Assembly: GCA_023374045.1 (NCBI GenBank)
Contig: CM041783.1
Coordinates: 93,779,298-93,843,297, forward strand
DNA: 64,000 bases
From: Limonium bicolor
Taxonomy: Eukaryota > Streptophyta > Magnoliopsida > Caryophyllales > Plumbaginaceae
Reading direction: 5' to 3'
Position 1 is the first letter of the stretch, and each line of letters starts with the position of its first letter. The position numbers and the translations under genes are program-made. Positions 60,941 through 64,000 of the stretch are shown here, one piece after another. The notes beneath the pieces are model-generated. The model was not told the DNA's origin. It saw nothing but the letters and a program-made list of their open reading frames with translations, and did not search any database.

Positions 60941-62548
60941 TCGAACAACTCGGCAGAGCAACCATGAGTATACCACATGATCAAAGAAGTTATACGTTCG
61001 AGGCTGTAGAGACGAGTTTGTTCGGAAGGAAAAAGTGATTATCAACCGAGAAGAAGGTCGAAAGCTTAGAGAATCGGTTTTATCACGCGCACAGCCAGCT
61101 TCAGCGATTTTCAAGCACAATTCTCGCATTATTCCCAAGACAGGACTCAGACTCCTCTAGAGAAGAAGATCGAAGGGAGAAAATCACAAAACTCACGACA
61201 ACGGAGCTCAAAGCGAGAAAGCAGATAATTGGAGTTGAAACCGTGGCTCAAGAGATGATGATCGGGGAGTGGATTGGTGATGAAAGAATAGCTCGTCGGT
61301 GATTGAGCATTCAGGATCTAAGATTATGTCAAAGAAGCGCTCTTCTCCGGAGGAAGAGTCGGCGGATTGAATATCGATTTTCGCCCGGCCCCAAGCAATA
61401 CCTCGTCCTCTGGCATAATCGACATGGCAGACTGGCTAATCGCATCTTTAAAAAAGCAAAAGGAGATATTGGGTGAGGATCGATGTTTTGTCAACAACAG
61501 ATCAATCGTCACTCTTCAAACAGGAGAGTATTATCGCTTGGCAACAATCGACGATGTGAGATTGATCGACTGCGATGATTGATGCTACGAACAACTTCGA
61601 GAACCAGTCGTTCCGATACCGCAAAGTCATAGAAATAAATCAAGGGAGTGCTCTAAACAAATTCCTTAAAAAATATTAACTTCACCCCTTTAATTGATCG
61701 AGTTCGCAAGGCAAGTCCAGGTTCATCTGTTAAAATTCACTTCTCCTATTTTTACTTAACTTATTTCAACTACGCCGGAAAACAATGAAGTGAAGCGAAA
61801 ACTTATCTAAACCTCAAAAGTGACGCCAAAGCTAGATCAACCGATGAAGCTTTGAAGAGGTGTTAATTTGATGCCGAGAAGAACGGTGGAAATCAAGGCT
61901 CAGTAGCAAACATAACATTGAAGGGGCAAAAAAATTACGAGAACGCAACTACATTTCTCCTTGGGAAGAATCGACAAGCCGAAAGTCCAAATCTGGAACC
62001 AAATCTGGAGCCTTAAGAAGGAACGAGAAGAAGAGGTATGATCTTCCGCAAAATAGAGAGTACGCGATGGACTTTCCAAGACTTAGTTAAAGACATCTCT
62101 CTGTGGCCGGAATCTCGTTGGCCGGTCTCGATGGCCGGACTTCCTCGACCGGATGCAACATCAGACAGGCACAATTTTAGCCGGACCTCCTTGACCGCAT
62201 CTCAATCTTTGGCCGGAAGACAGTTGGACTTCCTTGACCGCATCCTCAAAAGTACAAGACTGGACAAGATACTCGATTCAAAGCCAACGAGAAAGAACTA
62301 ACACGCCTCGGCTCGTAGAAGTTGTTCCAATTTCCAAGAGATGGAAGCAATGGCTTAATCCAAGCTCTGACTATGACGCCGCACCTAGCATCTTAGCTAT
62401 CTTAGCCCATTCCAGGCCAGGCTGCAACCCCTCCCCCCCCCCATCCAGGCGTCGTGCGTATCAAATCTGTGATCTGGCGGCATTGCTTTCAAATAGTTCA
62501 GGGAAATTCATGAAGAAAAGCTAAAGATGGGGAAGGGACATGCGGCGG
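60941..62548 (+). other. E internal region, left part; no recognised gene
   Basis: Mostly non-coding. One ATG frame of 71 codons (61367-61582; MADWLIASLKKQKE, GEYYRLATIDDVRL) has a protein-like composition but no known domain. 62105-62250 has repeated GGCCGGA and TTGACCGCATC words. A run of about ten C lies near 62433. Confidence 0.4.
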
Positions 62549-62815
62549 TGGTGTTTGCCGCACCAAAATCACTTGGCCGCAATAAACTTCTTTGGCCACG
62601 CCGGAGTCACTTGGCCGCAACAGACTCCTTTGGCCGCACCGGAGTCAGTCGGCTGCGACAAACTTCTTTGGCCACGCCGGAGTCACTTGGCCGCAACAGA
62701 CTCCTTTGGCCGCACCGGAGTCAGTTGGTCGCGACAAACTTCTTTGGCCACGCCGGAGTCACTTGGCCGCAACAAACTTCTTTGATCGCGCTAGACTTCT
62801 TTGGCAGCACCGGGC
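62549..62815 (+). repeat. 38-bp tandem array in E
   Basis: Units start at 62587, 62625, 62663, 62701, 62739 and 62777, with partial ones at both ends. Two alternating variants (TTGGCCACGCCGGAGTCACT and TTGGCCGCACCGGAGTCAGT) give a 76-bp higher order. All three plus frames stay open through it, because the unit has no stop in any frame. Confidence 0.9.
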
Positions 62816-64000
62816 TACGGCATCTCAATCTCGGTTCATGACCGGAAGACATCTTCACCCATGACCGGAGGGCGACTCAAGGTACGAGACTGGATGAGAT
62901 CCTCGACCCAAAGCCAACGGCGTCCTCCTTCCAGTCTTGAAAAGCAATTCCTCAAGAATAGAAGCACAAGGGTGAGATGTAGCCCAAACACCTTGCGGAG
63001 GCCAGCGCCACGCCTGATCAACTCGAGCATGACCTTAATCAGGCCGCGGCTTAGACGACGACCTCATTCCAGAAAAAAGCTACTGGAACGTACTGCAAAG
63101 CGCCCAAAGCAAGTCACTAAAGATAAGTCCATTCCATTCCAAAGACTAAATTCTCTAGATTTATGCGAATTTTTCTGAAGTCAAATCTTCTTCTTGAACC
63201 TTGATTAACCTTATACTACTGCTTCCTCTGGTTATGAACAATCTTGAAATCTGAATTCTTCAGAAGTGTTACCATTATTGCATTATTAAATTGACTTTTG
63301 CAGTTGCTGCTTCCTTTTATATTATGGTTTCAGAAAATCTAATTTCACTTAACTTTTTTCTAACTGGAATCTGTCGCTGGCTGTATGCCTCTTGTAAATG
63401 CGAAAAAATATAGGATTACATGGTCTGCTTAAATTGTTAAGTACTAAGATGTTATGAATCCACGTGGATAGCAATTTCCTAGCTATTATTATCTGTGCCA
63501 TTACTTGCTGTAAGTATAGTTTTTCTTTAATATCAGATGTCTCGTATGAGATTGCTGTTGTCATTATCCTACGGTAGGCTATCAGAGATGATCTTATGCT
63601 TCAGCACCTACTTCTGAATATAAGCTCTAAGTGTGAGCAGAAAAGCTGTAATGTGCAAATTACTTTTGTTCTTATTATATCTGTAACGTCTGTTGCATCA
63701 AGTTTTAAAGTATTGTACCTAAAATTAGGGAATTCCCATGCAGTATTTAGGTTCTGATTGATATGTCGAGGTATTTACCACTTTAGACCCATTCTGCTAA
63801 TGTTTTAAGTTCCTCTATCCAAAATATGAAAATCATGTTTATACTCTACAATTAGATTCTACCTCTGTATAAAACCAAAATATTGATTCCATCACTTTGA
63901 CTAAAGGATGTTTCCATGACTAAAATTGCAAAATTGCTATGACTGTTTTAGCCTGTTTCGTGTTTATATATTAGTTAGCACTTTCTGTTCTAGCTATAAC
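62816..64000 (+). other. E right part / flank, no gene seen
   Basis: To about 63180 moderately GC-rich, with short frames of no known type; after that AT-rich without repeats, motifs or long frames. It may be E internal sequence or a captured fragment. Confidence 0.4.

Larger units (their letters stand above)
60399..64000 (+). mobile_element. E: LTR element with Asp-tRNA-like PBS, no gag-pol seen (right end outside)
   Basis: A probable 5' LTR (60399-60920) with TATA box at 60754 is followed two bases later by TGGCGCCATCTGTGGGAA (60923-60940), a primer-site type common in plant Ty3/gypsy elements and close to the tRNA-Asp end. The internal sequence to 64000 has no recognisable gag or pol; it has GC-rich CCGG words and a 38-bp tandem array, then AT-rich unique-looking sequence. 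The left border is uncertain: TG at 60399 is my choice, but TG at 60382 is also possible. No second LTR or target duplication is visible, so a non-autonomous element is inferred. Confidence 0.6.

Noticed and set aside
62527..62864. Overlapping 80-105-codon frames in E
   Set aside because: They are three frames of one 38-bp tandem array with no stop codon in the unit.

Overview
The window is gene-poor plant nuclear DNA made almost entirely of LTR retrotransposons nested in one another. Evidence for a plant: a Tekay/Del-type chromovirus integrase tail and gag, an initiator-Met-tRNA primer site (TGGTATCAGAGC), a Tat/Ogre-style gag with an Arg-tRNA-type primer site, and very long AT-rich LTRs. 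The species cannot be told; a flowering plant, probably a dicot, is inferred. I found no intact host gene, no rRNA or tRNA gene and no CRISPR array. No element keeps an intact gag-pol.

Layout. Family B element B1 (minus strand, LTRs about 5.5 kb) is the oldest layer. Its 3' LTR is at 12276-15520, its internal region at 15521-21334, and its 5' LTR is cut into pieces between 21335 and 37207. Five elements sit inside B1: A1 (plus, 1-12275, left end outside the window) in the 3' LTR; and solo LTR D1 (21460-23143), gag-only element C (minus, 23424-32597), solo LTR D2 (33147-34832) and family B element B2 (plus, from 37208) in the 5' LTR. B2 in turn carries A2 (minus, 37374-51900) in its 5' LTR and E (plus, from about 60399) in its internal region. 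Target-site duplications are seen for D1 (AGCAA), C (GTAGT) and A2 (CTAAG), and a slightly damaged one for D2 (ACTC/T). Empty sites for A1 and B2 survive in the other B1 LTR.

Coding content. B1 keeps a decayed gag (21119 leftwards) and the integrase C-terminus (about 16660-16100). Both A copies have only stop-riddled pol remnants and share stop codons, so this family seems to have moved after losing its coding capacity. C carries a Tat/Ogre-like gag with two frameshifts, no pol, and a tail full of tandem repeats. E has no recognisable gag-pol.

The most unusual signal is structural. Short GC-rich inverted repeats recur in many elements: at the PBS, just before the polypurine tract, inside the internal region, and as tandem arrays in LTRs. 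Between related copies both arms of a hairpin have changed together while the flanks stay alike. This suggests either selected RNA structure or template switching on hairpins during reverse transcription.
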